Shown here: one piece after another, positions 49,593-59,195 of the stretch
How positions within the stretch are numbered: position 1 is the first letter of the stretch
How the letters are laid out: each line of letters starts with the position of its first letter
Origin: Marinobacter piscis
Lineage (GTDB): Bacteria; Pseudomonadota; Gammaproteobacteria; Pseudomonadales; Oleiphilaceae
Length of the DNA: 64,000 nt
Assembly (NCBI RefSeq): GCF_007671655.1
Contig: NZ_VCGX01000001.1
Location: forward strand, 653,917 to 717,916
Direction of reading: 5' to 3'
Made by a program: the position numbers and the translations under genes
Notes under the pieces: generated by a model
Told to the model about the DNA's origin: nothing
Seen by the model: the letters and a program-made list of their open reading frames with translations, nothing else
The model's database searches: none

Positions 49593-50780
49593 TCAGTAAT
49601 AGTAGCCCGGCCACGGTGGTTCCGGGCCATCCAGAATAGCATCAGACACCGCTATCAACGGGTCAATGCAGTCTGCTTTGATCCGCGCCCAGTTAATCCA
49701 GTCCAGGAGTTCCTCGTTGAGCTCCCCATTCCTGATCGCAGACTGTTCTACCGCGTCGATATACTGTCGTAGCTGTTCAGCTTCCCGCCACTGCGCGGCG
49801 TTCGCCTTAAGCTTTTCAATTTGCTGCAGCTCCTGTTTTCGAAGCTCAACCTGGCGATCGTGTTTATCTTTTGCTTTCTGCCATGCCACACGTCTGCGTT
49901 CTTGTTCCTCTGTGCGGATACGCTCCTCTTCTATCAAGTCCAATGCGCCGGCAACCACTTGGTGTAGCCTTTGCTCCAGCGAGGTCTTGGGCGTATCCCC
50001 CCAACTTCTGGAAGGATAGCCGCCGATTGAAATTCTCAGTTTCCCGGTTGGGTGGTAGTCGTAGTCAGGCGGCCTTGGGTAGTCGTGCCCGGCTCCCCAG
50101 CGATGCGGAGAACGTTGCCAGCGCTCAATTGCCTTTTTCTCTGCTGCAGAGACCTTATGCTTGGTCCTGGCGACATGTTCGCTAATGGCTATGGTCAAAG
50201 AGGTTTCGTTCAGACCAATCAGCGTGCGACTCTTCTCACGATCCACCCAAACCTTCATGCCCTGACGTTCAAGTGCTTTTATCAGTGCGTCGCCTATAAA
50301 CAGTGCGCGATCGATGGCATCCCGAGTCACTTCGAAATCGAATATTTCCCCCGGCGCTGAACGCAGGCCTTTGTAGTTGTCCCAGCCGGTCTTTCGTCTC
50401 AGTCGCTTGGATGCTTTCGTTATCAAGGGATGCGGTGATTCAAGCGATTCTGGTACATCAACAACACCTATACGCTCTTGGGCAGTGGTCGCCTTTTTCC
50501 GCGAGGCATCGGGATTGTCGGGGTTATAGGTGCGTGATCGGGTGAGCGGTAGGGAGTAATTTTCAAATTCCTTGGCAGTAGGAAGCGGAATCTTTTTCGG
50601 TGAGTGTCCGGCGTTAATTTTTGCCCAGTACCCCCGTGGCGGCAAAGGTATCTTGTGTTTTCGACAAATTTTTCCCAGTGCCACACCGGATATTCCATAG
50701 CGCGGTGCAACTCTGGTGACGGGCTCTGCCCATACCTCTTCGTAAAGTGATTCCCGAGTAATTGCGGCGACGCTTTCCAT
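49593..50780 (-). CDS. Unrecognised 395-residue protein with an HTH-like N-terminus and coiled coil
   Basis: ATG 50780 has AGAGG upstream. Residues 1-65 or so contain LYEEVWAEPVTRVAPRYGISGVALGKICRKHKIPLPPRGYWAK, which looks like a DNA-binding helix-turn-helix. The middle is basic with several tryptophans. Residues around 270-340 are a charged arginine/glutamate/glutamine-rich probable coiled coil. I recall similar open frames in accessory regions of other proteobacteria without an assigned function. It is next to higBA and divergent from a lipoprotein gene. Confidence 0.72.
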   Translation of the reverse strand: MESVAAITRESLYEEVWAEPVTRVAPRYGISGVALGKICRKHKIPLPPRGYWAKINAGHSPKKIPLPTAKEFENYSLPLTRSRTYNPDNPDASRKKATTAQERIGVVDVPESLESPHPLITKASKRLRRKTGWDNYKGLRSAPGEIFDFEVTRDAIDRALFIGDALIKALERQGMKVWVDREKSRTLIGLNETSLTIAISEHVARTKHKVSAAEKKAIERWQRSPHRWGAGHDYPRPPDYDYHPTGKLRISIGGYPSRSWGDTPKTSLEQRLHQVVAGALDLIEEERIRTEEQERRRVAWQKAKDKHDRQVELRKQELQQIEKLKANAAQWREAEQLRQYIDAVEQSAIRNGELNEELLDWINWARIKADCIDPLIAVSDAILDGPEPPWPGYYY

Positions 50781-50869
50781 CGATAACCTCTGTTGAGCAA
50801 AAGTGCCATTTCTTTTACAGCCAAATATAGACTGGCCTGGATAACTTATTACCGCATTCGAAGCCCAAC

Positions 50870-50888
50870 TTTGTACCATCAGTACAAA
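50870..50888. promoter_or_regulatory. Palindrome upstream of the unrecognised gene pair
   Basis: TTTGTACCATCAGTACAAA has perfect 7-bp arms around CATCA. It lies 90 bp upstream of the start at 50780 and 86 bp upstream of the lipoprotein start at 50974. It could be bound by the HTH-bearing protein next to it (inference). Confidence 0.5.
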
Positions 50889-50927
50889 CTATTGATTTAT
50901 ATATATTATTTCCAATTTATCTCTTGC

Positions 50928-50951
50928 ATATTCTCAACCTCATGAGAATAT
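50928..50951. promoter_or_regulatory. Second palindrome just upstream of the lipoprotein gene
   Basis: ATATTCTC (50928-50935) and GAGAATAT (50944-50951) are perfect 8-bp inverted repeats, 23 bp before the ATG at 50974. They would overlap the transcription start region. Confidence 0.45.
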
Positions 50952-50973
50952 TTAATAAAAGCAGGAGGACATC

Positions 50974-51822
50974 ATGAAAAGATTAGCACCCTTAACGACA
51001 ACAATATTGGCAGCTGCCTTGGCTGGCTGTGCGTCCACGCCACGGGCTTACGATGCTGAGCAATCTCGGGCTTTAAATCTAGCAAGAGCCGGTGGTATCT
51101 ACGACATGGATTTGCGGGACTCTGAGGACGGCACCCGCTCCTACAGTAAAGGGATATTGGGGCCATTACTGGACTTCGCCAGCTTGGCGACTTCATTCGA
51201 TGCTCCGCTCCGACACCTTTCCGGCACCCAGACGTTTGTGTTCAACGCCACCGATATTATGATGACTCCCGACAAACCTTCGGCAAGACCCAGTCTTATG
51301 GGTTGGATGCCTGCGTCGAAGGTTACCTCGGAGGACCAGGCGTATGAGCAGTATGTAGAACTGGTAGACCAGGCCATCCAGCAAGTGGCCAAGGATATGG
51401 CGTTGGATGCCACCAAGCTTAGCAATGTGACGACGCCAGATATTGACGGCCACCCGCTGATGCTTTGGTCTGTTGAAAGCGCTGAGTACGGGTGTGATGC
51501 AGGCCAATGTGTGGTTGCCTACAACATCAAAACTCCGGTTTACTGGAAAACACCCACCTATATAAAAGGTGGTGAGCCTGAAAGCTACAACATCGCGGCC
51601 AATCACTCAAAAAAATACTCTCGCCTGGTTTTCCGGCAAGCCGGTGACCAACCCGGTTTCCCTGTGGATAAGTTCTATCGCGCAATCAGCGGTGCCCTGC
51701 CACCCTGGATGGTGATGTATTTCCCACCGGGCTTCGTCATTCAAGAAGGCGAGCCACTGTCGTACCCGGTGATGTACGAACAAGGACAGCAGCTGATGTT
51801 CAAGGAGCCCAATCATGAGTGA
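50974..51822 (+). CDS. Lipoprotein of unknown function
   Basis: 282 residues. The signal peptide ends in the lipobox LAGC (C19), so the mature protein is lipid-anchored; residue +2 is alanine, which favours the outer membrane. The remaining 260 residues have no motif I recognise. Aromatic and proline-rich segments near the end (GALPPWMVMYFPPGF) are notable. AGGAGG precedes the ATG. The stop overlaps the start of a broken gene. Confidence 0.78.
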   Translation: MKRLAPLTTTILAAALAGCASTPRAYDAEQSRALNLARAGGIYDMDLRDSEDGTRSYSKGILGPLLDFASLATSFDAPLRHLSGTQTFVFNATDIMMTPDKPSARPSLMGWMPASKVTSEDQAYEQYVELVDQAIQQVAKDMALDATKLSNVTTPDIDGHPLMLWSVESAEYGCDAGQCVVAYNIKTPVYWKTPTYIKGGEPESYNIAANHSKKYSRLVFRQAGDQPGFPVDKFYRAISGALPPWMVMYFPPGFVIQEGEPLSYPVMYEQGQQLMFKEPNHE

Positions 51823-52228
51823 GTGGCACGATGAACTTGAGCTCGCACTGTTATTGCTAGAGGATGCCAGAATCGACAGCGATTGCATGACCTTTGTGAT
51901 CAGTAGCATCCTGAGTAAGCACCATATCTTCCACTAGTGCCGGATCGGATACGTCGAAGACCGAGCCACCCGCATGATCACCTCCGCTCACTGTTGGATT
52001 GAATTCGAACAGGGCTGGTGTATCGATCTGCGACTCAGGCATTGGCTGGGCTATGAGGATGATCTCCCCCACGGTGTCTTCCAGCCATCCGACTATCCGC
52101 GAATTCGCTACCACGGCACGGCGTTACTGGTTCCAGACTTTGACTTGGAAGACCTAGCAGCGATGACAGACGACATCTACAACAAAGTAAAACTGCCATG
52201 GCTGCCCGAACAATTCCGAGCCGCCTGA
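51815..52228 (+). pseudogene. Small gene split by an in-frame TAG
   Basis: ATG 51815 overlaps the lipoprotein stop and opens 40 codons (MSEWHDELELALLLLEDARI and on) to TAG at 51935-51937. The same frame then continues without another stop for 96 codons to 52228 (HCWIEFEQGWCIDLRLRHWLG, PHGVFQPSDYPRIRYHG). The second part looks like a conserved domain, so a 137-residue protein with one nonsense codon is the simplest reading. Restart at ATG 51974 could still give an 84-residue product. Family not recognised. Confidence 0.6.
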
Positions 52229-52298
52229 CAATGGAGAAAACTTGCATTTTCCAAGGTTCTGGTAGCGTCGAAGTAAAGTGTTACCGGGGAGTCTAAGC

Positions 52299-52890
52299 AT
52301 GGACAAGATTTATAGCAGCAGCGCTTGTCTGTATCGGCATTGCTGAGATCGTTTTCAGGGGCGCTAGCGCTTCGCTTTTTGCGTGGTATCTATTGGTGGT
52401 GACACTTTTCATTCGCTTTATTCTGGCTGCTGTCGATACTTATAGAGCGGCCTTTCAATATATCCGCGACTATAGCTTTGGATTACTTGTGATCGCCGAC
52501 GCTGAAGGTATCGAGGCGAACCATGTTCCTTTCCATTTGAGCAGTGATGGCGATGGCTCACTCGGCACATTGCGGTGTCATCTGGCTGTCCATGTCCAAG
52601 GCCGTGGCCGCGTTATACAGGATCCCGTTTGGCTCAAGGATCACCTGTGCCGGTTAACAGCTCAGCACGAAAGAGGTCGAGCGCAGCCTTGGGCTGTAGA
52701 TGACGCGCCAGCGGATTTCACTGATCGTTTGATGAAAGCTATCGTTGGAATCGAGATCAGGATCGAGCATTTGACGGGAAAGTTGAAGGCCAGTCAAAAT
52801 CAGCCTGAGAGTAACCGATACGGTGTCAAAACTGGCTTGGAAAGCGAGGGGACGCCAACGGCTAAGGCGATGTCCGCATTCATACGCTAA
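52299..52890 (+). pseudogene. Chimeric remnant: membrane-protein 5' end joined to a paiB fragment with an internal deletion
   Basis: ATG 52299 (GGGGAG upstream) shifts out of frame within a codon or two. The next frame reads a two-helix membrane segment (IAAALVCIGIAEIVF, LLVVTLFIRFILAAV). This runs into IRDYSFGLLVIADAEGIEANHVPFHL, the start of an FMN-binding PaiB-family regulator. The C-terminal PaiB part follows directly (VHVQGRGRVIQDPVWL, RAQPWAVDDAPADFTDRLMKAIVGIEI). The middle, about 45-50 residues including the usual ISPSWYPSK region, is missing. It is almost certainly non-functional. Confidence 0.68.
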
Positions 52891-52911
52891 GCTGGGATGC
52901 TAATTATTGTC

Positions 52912-54060
52912 TCAGGTTTTGGTACTTAAGCACACGACGGGCCAGTACCGTACAAAAAGAACAAGACACAAGATGAATGCCTGAGTCATCGCAATACATA
53001 TGATCACTCCACTCCAACCCCATATCGCAAATACGTAAGCGGCGAGACTTGCACCAAGAGCGCCGCCCAGATAGTAGAAAGAGAGGTATATTCCGGTTGC
53101 CACCCCGGCGGGCACGAGGCGGGAGTTGTTTAACAGTTGAGTCGTCACTGTCTGGAACATGTAGGTTCCCGCGGCGAACAGCGCAACGCCAATAATAATG
53201 GACATGCCGGTTTCGCCGATAATCCAAAGCGAAACCCAGATCAACAAAATTAGTGAAGCGGTGATTACCGCTTCGGTCGCGTAGCGTCGGAAAAAACGCG
53301 CGCCAAGAACGAAAAACAGGGCTGGTAGGCATGCCAGATAGAGCGTTCCAATCCGCTCGGAATCCCAAAAATAGGGCTCTTGAGACAGCCAGAGACCAAG
53401 TACCGTGAAGACCGCACTTTGTGTGAAGAGCAACGCAAATCCCGCAAGATATGCAACGAGCAGCGTGCTGTCGGAAAACGCTCGTTTCGCATATGCCATT
53501 GGGGATTGATGCCGCTCCAGGCCGCCCGCTGATTCAGCACCGGACGCATTCAGCAAAAAGTGAATGGCTATTGCAGACAGCGCCATGAGGCATGCGGAGC
53601 TTAGGAACCCCAGCTCCCAGCCGATTGCATCAACGGACCAGCCAGGATACAACCGGCTGAAGGTGCTGCCCACAATCGTTCCGGTCACGTACAGTGGCAC
53701 GAAACGCCCTGGTTGAGTTGAGACCAGGTTCATGGTTGATGTCAAAAGAAATGGAATGACAACGCCCTGAGCAAACCGAACAACGAAAAGCAAATATTGA
53801 TTTGTAGTCCATGCGATCGAGGCATTAAATGCCGCTAATGCCAGGAAACCAAATACCAGGACCGTTGAAGCATTGGAGTGTCTTGTCGCTGCGCCAGTTA
53901 TCGGTGCAGTGATCATCATTCCCAGAAGCGATGCCATGTTTAACCAACCCGCTTCCGTAACGGTTGTTCCGAACCGGTCTGCCAACTGGGGAAACAATGC
54001 CTGCAGTTGGTACAGGTTAAAAAATGAGCCGATCGAACCGATCATCAAGGCGGTACGCAT
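52912..54060 (-). CDS. Major facilitator superfamily transporter
   Basis: 382 residues with 11-12 hydrophobic helices, of the drug:H+ antiporter or YnfM-like type (FFNLYQLQALFPQLADRFGTTVTEAGWLNMASLLGMMITAPITGA). The substrate is unknown. It is divergent from a LysR gene 143 bp away, the usual layout for a LysR-controlled transporter. Confidence 0.88.
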   Translation of the reverse strand: MRTALMIGSIGSFFNLYQLQALFPQLADRFGTTVTEAGWLNMASLLGMMITAPITGAATRHSNASTVLVFGFLALAAFNASIAWTTNQYLLFVVRFAQGVVIPFLLTSTMNLVSTQPGRFVPLYVTGTIVGSTFSRLYPGWSVDAIGWELGFLSSACLMALSAIAIHFLLNASGAESAGGLERHQSPMAYAKRAFSDSTLLVAYLAGFALLFTQSAVFTVLGLWLSQEPYFWDSERIGTLYLACLPALFFVLGARFFRRYATEAVITASLILLIWVSLWIIGETGMSIIIGVALFAAGTYMFQTVTTQLLNNSRLVPAGVATGIYLSFYYLGGALGASLAAYVFAIWGWSGVIICIAMTQAFILCLVLFVRYWPVVCLSTKT

Positions 54061-54203
54061 TGCTTACTCCGTCGCGCTGGAACGGAACAAGCTACTCACG
54101 AGCAGAGCAAAACTGAATGTCGGATTTGATATCGCAGTGATACATGACCTGACAGAGTGCCCGGGCAGGAATCCGAGAATTCTCACCTCAAAGGAGGGAT
54201 GAA

Positions 54204-55085
54204 ATGGTCGAGCTAAAACAGATCAAGCACTTTGTTGCAGTTGCAGAGGAGCTTAACTTCCGGAAAGCTGCCGAACGATTGCATATTACCCAGCCGCCGC
54301 TGAGCCAAAGCATCAAAAAGCTGGAGGACACATTGGACGTTACACTTTTTGAGCGAAGCACCCGGGGCGTGCACCTCACGAAGGCAGGCGAAGCCTTTCT
54401 TGGGGAAAGCCTGAAAATACTCGGTGCAGCCCACCGAAGCGTCAATGTTGCGCGGCAAGCTGCATACGGTGAGGTAGGCACATTGCGGGTCGGTTATTCG
54501 GCAAGCGCCATCTTCTCCAAAACACTCACTTCAGCCCTGGCTGATTTACTCTCAGATCGCCCGATGCTCAATCTGGAGTTACACGAAGGGAATGCCCTCT
54601 TTCATATCGCTTCGCTGAAAGCTGGCAAGCTTGATGCTGCGGTTCTCCGCGCAGATCTGGACGAAGACGCCCTGTCTGGCTTATCAGTTTCCAGGTTAGG
54701 AAATGAGCCGCTGTTTGTGATTCTGAACCCGGGCCACAGGCTACAGGAAAAATCATCAATCAGTTTCAGGGAGCTCGCTGGAGAGCGACTTTTGCTTCAA
54801 CCGGCAACCCAAAGAACGTTCCTGAGGCGGCAAGTGGAATCATTAGCCGACAAAACAGGAGTTTCTCTCAGTCGTATTTTGGAGGTGCCAGATATCGGAA
54901 GCACACTGTGCTTTGTTGGGGCGGGCATTGGGATCACGATCCTCCCTTCCAGCGTCGCGTCAATGGCTCAAGGGCTAATTACTGTGCCGCTTACCGACGA
55001 GGGCTTCTCTCAACCCCTAATACTCGCATACAAGGCGGGCAACCCGCTGAGTAATCAGCTCAAAAATTTCGTCAACTCGCATTAG
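54204..55085 (+). CDS. LysR-family regulator, divergent from the MFS transporter
   Basis: 293 residues, with the HTH LKQIKHFVAVAEELNFRKAAERLHITQPPLSQSIKKLE and an effector domain of the BenM/CatM/CbbR-like group. ATG 54204 has AAGGAGGG just upstream. It probably regulates the adjacent transporter. The ligand is unknown. Confidence 0.9.
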   Translation: MVELKQIKHFVAVAEELNFRKAAERLHITQPPLSQSIKKLEDTLDVTLFERSTRGVHLTKAGEAFLGESLKILGAAHRSVNVARQAAYGEVGTLRVGYSASAIFSKTLTSALADLLSDRPMLNLELHEGNALFHIASLKAGKLDAAVLRADLDEDALSGLSVSRLGNEPLFVILNPGHRLQEKSSISFRELAGERLLLQPATQRTFLRRQVESLADKTGVSLSRILEVPDIGSTLCFVGAGIGITILPSSVASMAQGLITVPLTDEGFSQPLILAYKAGNPLSNQLKNFVNSH

Positions 55086-55714
55086 CCCAAAGGATTCTGC
55101 AAGAATTAACCACTCTTACGCCAACCGCAAGTGCCTTGTCTGCAACAATGCCATAGACCAAGCACTAAAATGCGTTTTTGGTGCTGGTACACACCAGAAA
55201 AAGACGCGATTGCGACTGTCTCTAAATGTGCCGTTTCACGAGTTGAAGAACCCGAAAGATGTGGCCCCTGATGTAACGAACCTCGGGCGCTGATTGGACA
55301 GTCTGAACAGAGCGCCGGCAATTGGGACGAAACTAATGGTTTGGAGCACTTTCCAATCGCTACACATACCTATCTGATTTGGATAACTGATGCCCCATTC
55401 CATAAGTTTGCAAAAGGCGGCTCCTGGAGATGGCTGTCCCCCCTGCGTTATTAATCTGGATAAGTTGCCGCTGGAATCCCAGTGCGTAACTTCTGCAATT
55501 TCACAGCTGAATCGGTAAGGTCAAGATATTGCAGCGAGTTCCCGGCATTCGGCTTTGGTTAATGCCGAAAGCCTCCCATGAATCGTTTTTCGACTTGCTC
55601 AAAGAAGAGGGGACAAAACGGATCAAACTGCCTGTAAAGAAATAAAATAAATTTAGATATAAAACAACGACTTATTTGTATTTAATTGGATACTTTTCGA
55701 TATTTTTGAGTGTT
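55086..55714. other. 629-bp stretch without a supported gene
   Basis: Between the LysR gene and the stop of mnmE. No open frame has both a ribosome site and recognisable content. It contains an AT-rich block (about 55640-55700) and a small stem TTCGGC...GCCGAA near 55550. Several short frames are open near 55270-55450, but none resembles a known protein. It may be decayed DNA at the boundary of the accessory block. Confidence 0.5.
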
Positions 55715-57103
55715 TTACTTCCCAATACAAAACGACCCGAAAATTTTGCCAAGCAATTCATCCGGCGTGATGTGTCCGGTAATCTCCCCCAGAGCATCCT
55801 GGGCTGCCCTCAGATCCTCTGCCAGTAACTCTCCGGCACCGTAGCCTTCCAGTTGTGCCTGGCCCTGAAGGAGGAAGCTGTGTGCCTGTTCCAGGGCATC
55901 CAGGTGCCGGCGCCGGGCGAGAAAACCGCCTTCCGTAGTACTGGCAAAGCCCATGCACTGTTTCAGGTGATCCCGAAGCGTATCCAGACCTTCAGCAGAC
56001 TTTGCCGCAAGTCGTATAACCGGCGCCTGATCCGATGGCACGTCTGTAAGCCCCGGGGTTTCGCCACTGAGATCCACTTTATTACGGATCACCGTCACGG
56101 GAGCCGCCTCGGGTAGCTGGTCGATGAAGTCCGGCCAGATTTCATGGGGCGTGGTTTTGTCTGTGGTGGTGGCATCAACGATGAGCAGTATGCGATCTGC
56201 CTGACGTATTTCTTCCCAGGCTCGGGCAATGCCGATCTGTTCAACTTCGTCCGGGCTGTCCCGCAGACCCGCCGTATCAATTATATGCAGGGGCATGCCG
56301 TCAATGTGGATATGTTCGCGCAACACATCCCGGGTGGTCCCTTCAATGGCGGTAACGATAGCCGCATCCCGGCCGGCCAGGGCATTAAGCAAGCTGGATT
56401 TACCGGCGTTCGGGCGTCCGGCAATCACCACTTTCATGCCATCGCGAAGAATGGTCCCCTGCTGGGCTTCTGCCAGGATTACCTGCAGTTGTTCCAGCAG
56501 CTCCTGCAAATCCGCGGCAACTTTGCCGTCAGCCAGAAAATCGATTTCCTCTTCCGGAAAATCGATCGCGGCTTCTACGTAAATGCGCAGATGCGTGACG
56601 GCTTCCACAAGCGACTCGATGCGCTGGGAAAACACCCCTTGCATGGAGCGTACGGCACAGCGGGCCGCCTGCTCTGAGCTGCTTTCAATCAGATCAGCAA
56701 TGGCTTCAGCCTGTGCCAGGTCCAGCTTATCATTGAGAAAGGCACGCTCCGAGAACTCACCAGGGCGGGCCAGCCTGGCACCAAGCTGGCAGACTTCCCG
56801 CAACAGCAAATCGAGGATCACTGTGCCTCCGTGACCCTGGAGCTCAAACACATCTTCGCCGGTAAACGAGTGCGGGTTGGGGAAAAACAGACCAATGCCT
56901 TCGTCAATCAGAGCACCGGCCTGATCCAGAAAGGCACCGTAGTGCGCATATCTGGGCCTTGGTTCCAGACCCAGCATGGTGGTGGCAATGTGCTTTGCCA
57001 GTGGCCCGGATACCCGAATAATCCCGACCCCCGCCTGGCCAGGCGCCGTTGCGATGGCCGCAATGGTATCAGGCGCACTGAATGTTCCGGAACTATGGCT
57101 CAT
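55715..57103 (-). CDS. mnmE: tRNA modification GTPase MnmE
   Basis: 462 residues. The N-terminal formyl-THF-binding domain is present ([21 protein letters not shown]). The GTPase has G1 [10 protein letters not shown]3 DTAGL and G4 NKVD, and the chain ends FCIGK, including the conserved C-terminal cysteine. It acts with MnmG on tRNA U34. The gene is on the same strand as mnmG but about 28 kb away. Confidence 0.97.
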   Translation of the reverse strand: MSHSSGTFSAPDTIAAIATAPGQAGVGIIRVSGPLAKHIATTMLGLEPRPRYAHYGAFLDQAGALIDEGIGLFFPNPHSFTGEDVFELQGHGGTVILDLLLREVCQLGARLARPGEFSERAFLNDKLDLAQAEAIADLIESSSEQAARCAVRSMQGVFSQRIESLVEAVTHLRIYVEAAIDFPEEEIDFLADGKVAADLQELLEQLQVILAEAQQGTILRDGMKVVIAGRPNAGKSSLLNALAGRDAAIVTAIEGTTRDVLREHIHIDGMPLHIIDTAGLRDSPDEVEQIGIARAWEEIRQADRILLIVDATTTDKTTPHEIWPDFIDQLPEAAPVTVIRNKVDLSGETPGLTDVPSDQAPVIRLAAKSAEGLDTLRDHLKQCMGFASTTEGGFLARRRHLDALEQAHSFLLQGQAQLEGYGAGELLAEDLRAAQDALGEITGHITPDELLGKIFGSFCIGK

Positions 57104-57146
57104 AAATTCTGCCTCTCACACAACCACTTTATCCACGGCTAAAAGA

Positions 57147-57173
57147 GTAAAGGCTCCTTAGAGGAGCCTTTAC
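57147..57173 (-). terminator. Terminator between yidC and mnmE
   Basis: GTAAAGGCTCCT (57147-57158) and AGGAGCCTTTAC (57162-57173) are a perfect 12-bp stem with a 3-base loop. On the leftward strand TCTTTTAG follows. It lies 24 bp beyond the yidC stop. Confidence 0.8.
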
Positions 57174-57196
57174 TGAGGGATTAACCTGCCACCGGG

Positions 57197-58927
57197 TCAA
57201 CTCTTTTTGGTGGCCATTTCTGCTTCTATCTTACGGGTAATGTACCACTGCTGAGCAATGGAGAGAATGTTGTTTACCAGCCAGTACAGCACCAGACCCG
57301 CCGGGAACCAGAGGAAGAAGAAGGTAAATACCACGGGCATCAGCTTCATGATCTTGGCCTGCATCGGATCCGGCGGCGTCGGGTTCAGGCTCATTTGCAA
57401 CAGCATACTTGCGCCCATAAGAATCGGCAGTATGAAGTAAGGGTCCATGACCGAGAGGTCATGTATCCAGAGAAAGAACGGCGCATGACGCAACTGCACA
57501 CTTTCGAACAGAACCCAATACAGGGAAATGAACACAGGCATCTGTACCAGAATAGGCAGGCACCCGCCCAACGGGTTGATTTTTTCCTTTTTGTACAGAG
57601 CCATCATTTCCTGGGACATACGCTGGCGGTCATCGCCATACAGCTCTTTTAGCCGATTCAACTGCGGCGCAACGGCGCGCATACGTCCCATCGAGCGATA
57701 ACTGGTTGCTGACAGTTTGAAAAAGACGCCCTTAACCAGAACCGTCAGCAGGATGATAGCGACACCCCAGTTGCCTACCAGGCTATGGAACCAGTCCAGA
57801 ATGAGGAACAGCGGCAGTGAGATGAAGAAAAGCCAGCCAAAATCTACCGTACGGTCAAGATTAGGAGCAACGGTTTCCAGACGATCTATAATCTTGGGAC
57901 CAACATAGGCGCGGGCTCCCACTTCCGTAGTCGCTCCGGGCTCGACGGTCGTCGACGGGTAAACAAAGCCCATCACGTGCAGAGATCCCCGACGTGTGGT
58001 CTGAAATTGTGCGGGCTGCTCTTTATCCGGTACCAGGGCGGTCAGGAAGTAGTGTTGCAAGAACGCCATCCAGCCATTGGTAACGGTTTTATTGATGCGC
58101 TTGTCTTCCAGATCACCAAAATCGAATTTGTTATAGGGGTCTTCCGGCGTGCTGGTTACCAGGCCCAGAAACGCTTTTATGCCTACTTTTGGCCCGGAAG
58201 AAGGATCCGGAGCCTGGTCGCGAACAATTTTACCGGTAAAGTTCGCCTGCCAGTTTGCATCGGAACGGTTATCAATCAGATAGCGGATGTCGATTTCATA
58301 GCTGTCACGGGCAAACTGATACCGTTTGGTGATTCGGACACCGGTTTCTGTGGTGTGCACCAGATCTACGGTCAGCTCATCGTCACCTTCGCGCAGCTGA
58401 TAACTATCAGCGTCTGTTTCGTATACCGGAGCCTGTCCGTTTTTAGCACTGTCAGGTCCGTTCTGCCCGATAAGTCCGCTTTCCAGTACGTAGTAGCGAT
58501 TCTCTGTGTTATTCAGAAGCGTCAGATTTTGTTCACTGTTGAGTGACTTGTCGTAGTCAAGCAGCTCACTGCGAACCAGATTGCCGCTTACACGGTCAAT
58601 GACCAGATCCAGAACGTCTGTGCGGACGCTTATATACTGGTTCTCTATGTTGGTATCCGTCTTGTCGGAGCTGACAACAGGCTGGCCATTATCCGGCACA
58701 GAAAACTCTTCATCAGCACGGCTATTGCCAGTAGCCGGGGATTGTGAAGCATCACCCGGAGCCACCATCGCGTCTGTGTTGTCAGACGCATTTCCGGATG
58801 CCACCTGTCCGGACTCAGCTACCTGCTCCGTAGGAACCGGCTGGTGATAATCTTCGTTCCAGGCAAGCACCATCATGTAACTGACAATGGCCAGGCCGGC
58901 AAATAGTACGATGCGTTGAATATCCAT
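57197..58927 (-). CDS. yidC: Membrane protein insertase YidC
   Basis: 576 residues. An N-terminal membrane helix (RIVLFAGLAIVSYMMVLAW) is followed by a large periplasmic domain, acidic and serine-rich at first (about 30-90). Then come the five-helix insertase core (NWGVAIILLTVLVKGVFFKLSATSYRSMGRM; LPILVQMPVFISLYWVLFE) and a basic tail ending TKKS. It inserts inner-membrane proteins such as the ATP synthase c subunit. It follows yidD by 4 bp. Confidence 0.97.
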   Translation of the reverse strand: MDIQRIVLFAGLAIVSYMMVLAWNEDYHQPVPTEQVAESGQVASGNASDNTDAMVAPGDASQSPATGNSRADEEFSVPDNGQPVVSSDKTDTNIENQYISVRTDVLDLVIDRVSGNLVRSELLDYDKSLNSEQNLTLLNNTENRYYVLESGLIGQNGPDSAKNGQAPVYETDADSYQLREGDDELTVDLVHTTETGVRITKRYQFARDSYEIDIRYLIDNRSDANWQANFTGKIVRDQAPDPSSGPKVGIKAFLGLVTSTPEDPYNKFDFGDLEDKRINKTVTNGWMAFLQHYFLTALVPDKEQPAQFQTTRRGSLHVMGFVYPSTTVEPGATTEVGARAYVGPKIIDRLETVAPNLDRTVDFGWLFFISLPLFLILDWFHSLVGNWGVAIILLTVLVKGVFFKLSATSYRSMGRMRAVAPQLNRLKELYGDDRQRMSQEMMALYKKEKINPLGGCLPILVQMPVFISLYWVLFESVQLRHAPFFLWIHDLSVMDPYFILPILMGASMLLQMSLNPTPPDPMQAKIMKLMPVVFTFFFLWFPAGLVLYWLVNNILSIAQQWYITRKIEAEMATKKS

Positions 58928-58931
58928 AGAG

Positions 58932-59195
58932 TTACTGTCTGGTCTGGGTTGTTATCGGGGATTTGTCGGCCCGTGCTTGAGTGGTGTCAGGCACCGGATC
59001 ATAGCCACCTTCAGCCCATGGATGACATCTCAGCAGGCGCTTTACGGAAAGGTAAATACCTTTCAGGGAGCCGTGTTGCGTAATTGCCTCCACTGCATAC
59101 TGGGAACAGGTCGGATAATGACGGCAGTGACTGGCCATTAGCGGGCTGATGGCGTACTGGTAAAAGCGGATGGGAAGAAGAAGCAACTTGCGCAT
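58932..59195 (-). CDS. yidD: Membrane protein insertion efficiency factor YidD
   Basis: 87 residues, the normal size. The family pattern is complete: [27 protein letters not shown], with the three conserved cysteines within the first half of the protein, then [15 protein letters not shown]. It is a small amphipathic membrane-associated protein. Its start overlaps the rnpA stop. Confidence 0.95.
   Translation of the reverse strand: MRKLLLLPIRFYQYAISPLMASHCRHYPTCSQYAVEAITQHGSLKGIYLSVKRLLRCHPWAEGGYDPVPDTTQARADKSPITTQTRQ

Noticed and set aside
55106..55450. Possible integrase or transposase fragment at the edge of the 28-kb block
   Set aside because: No conserved catalytic motif or terminal repeat could be recognised in any frame.
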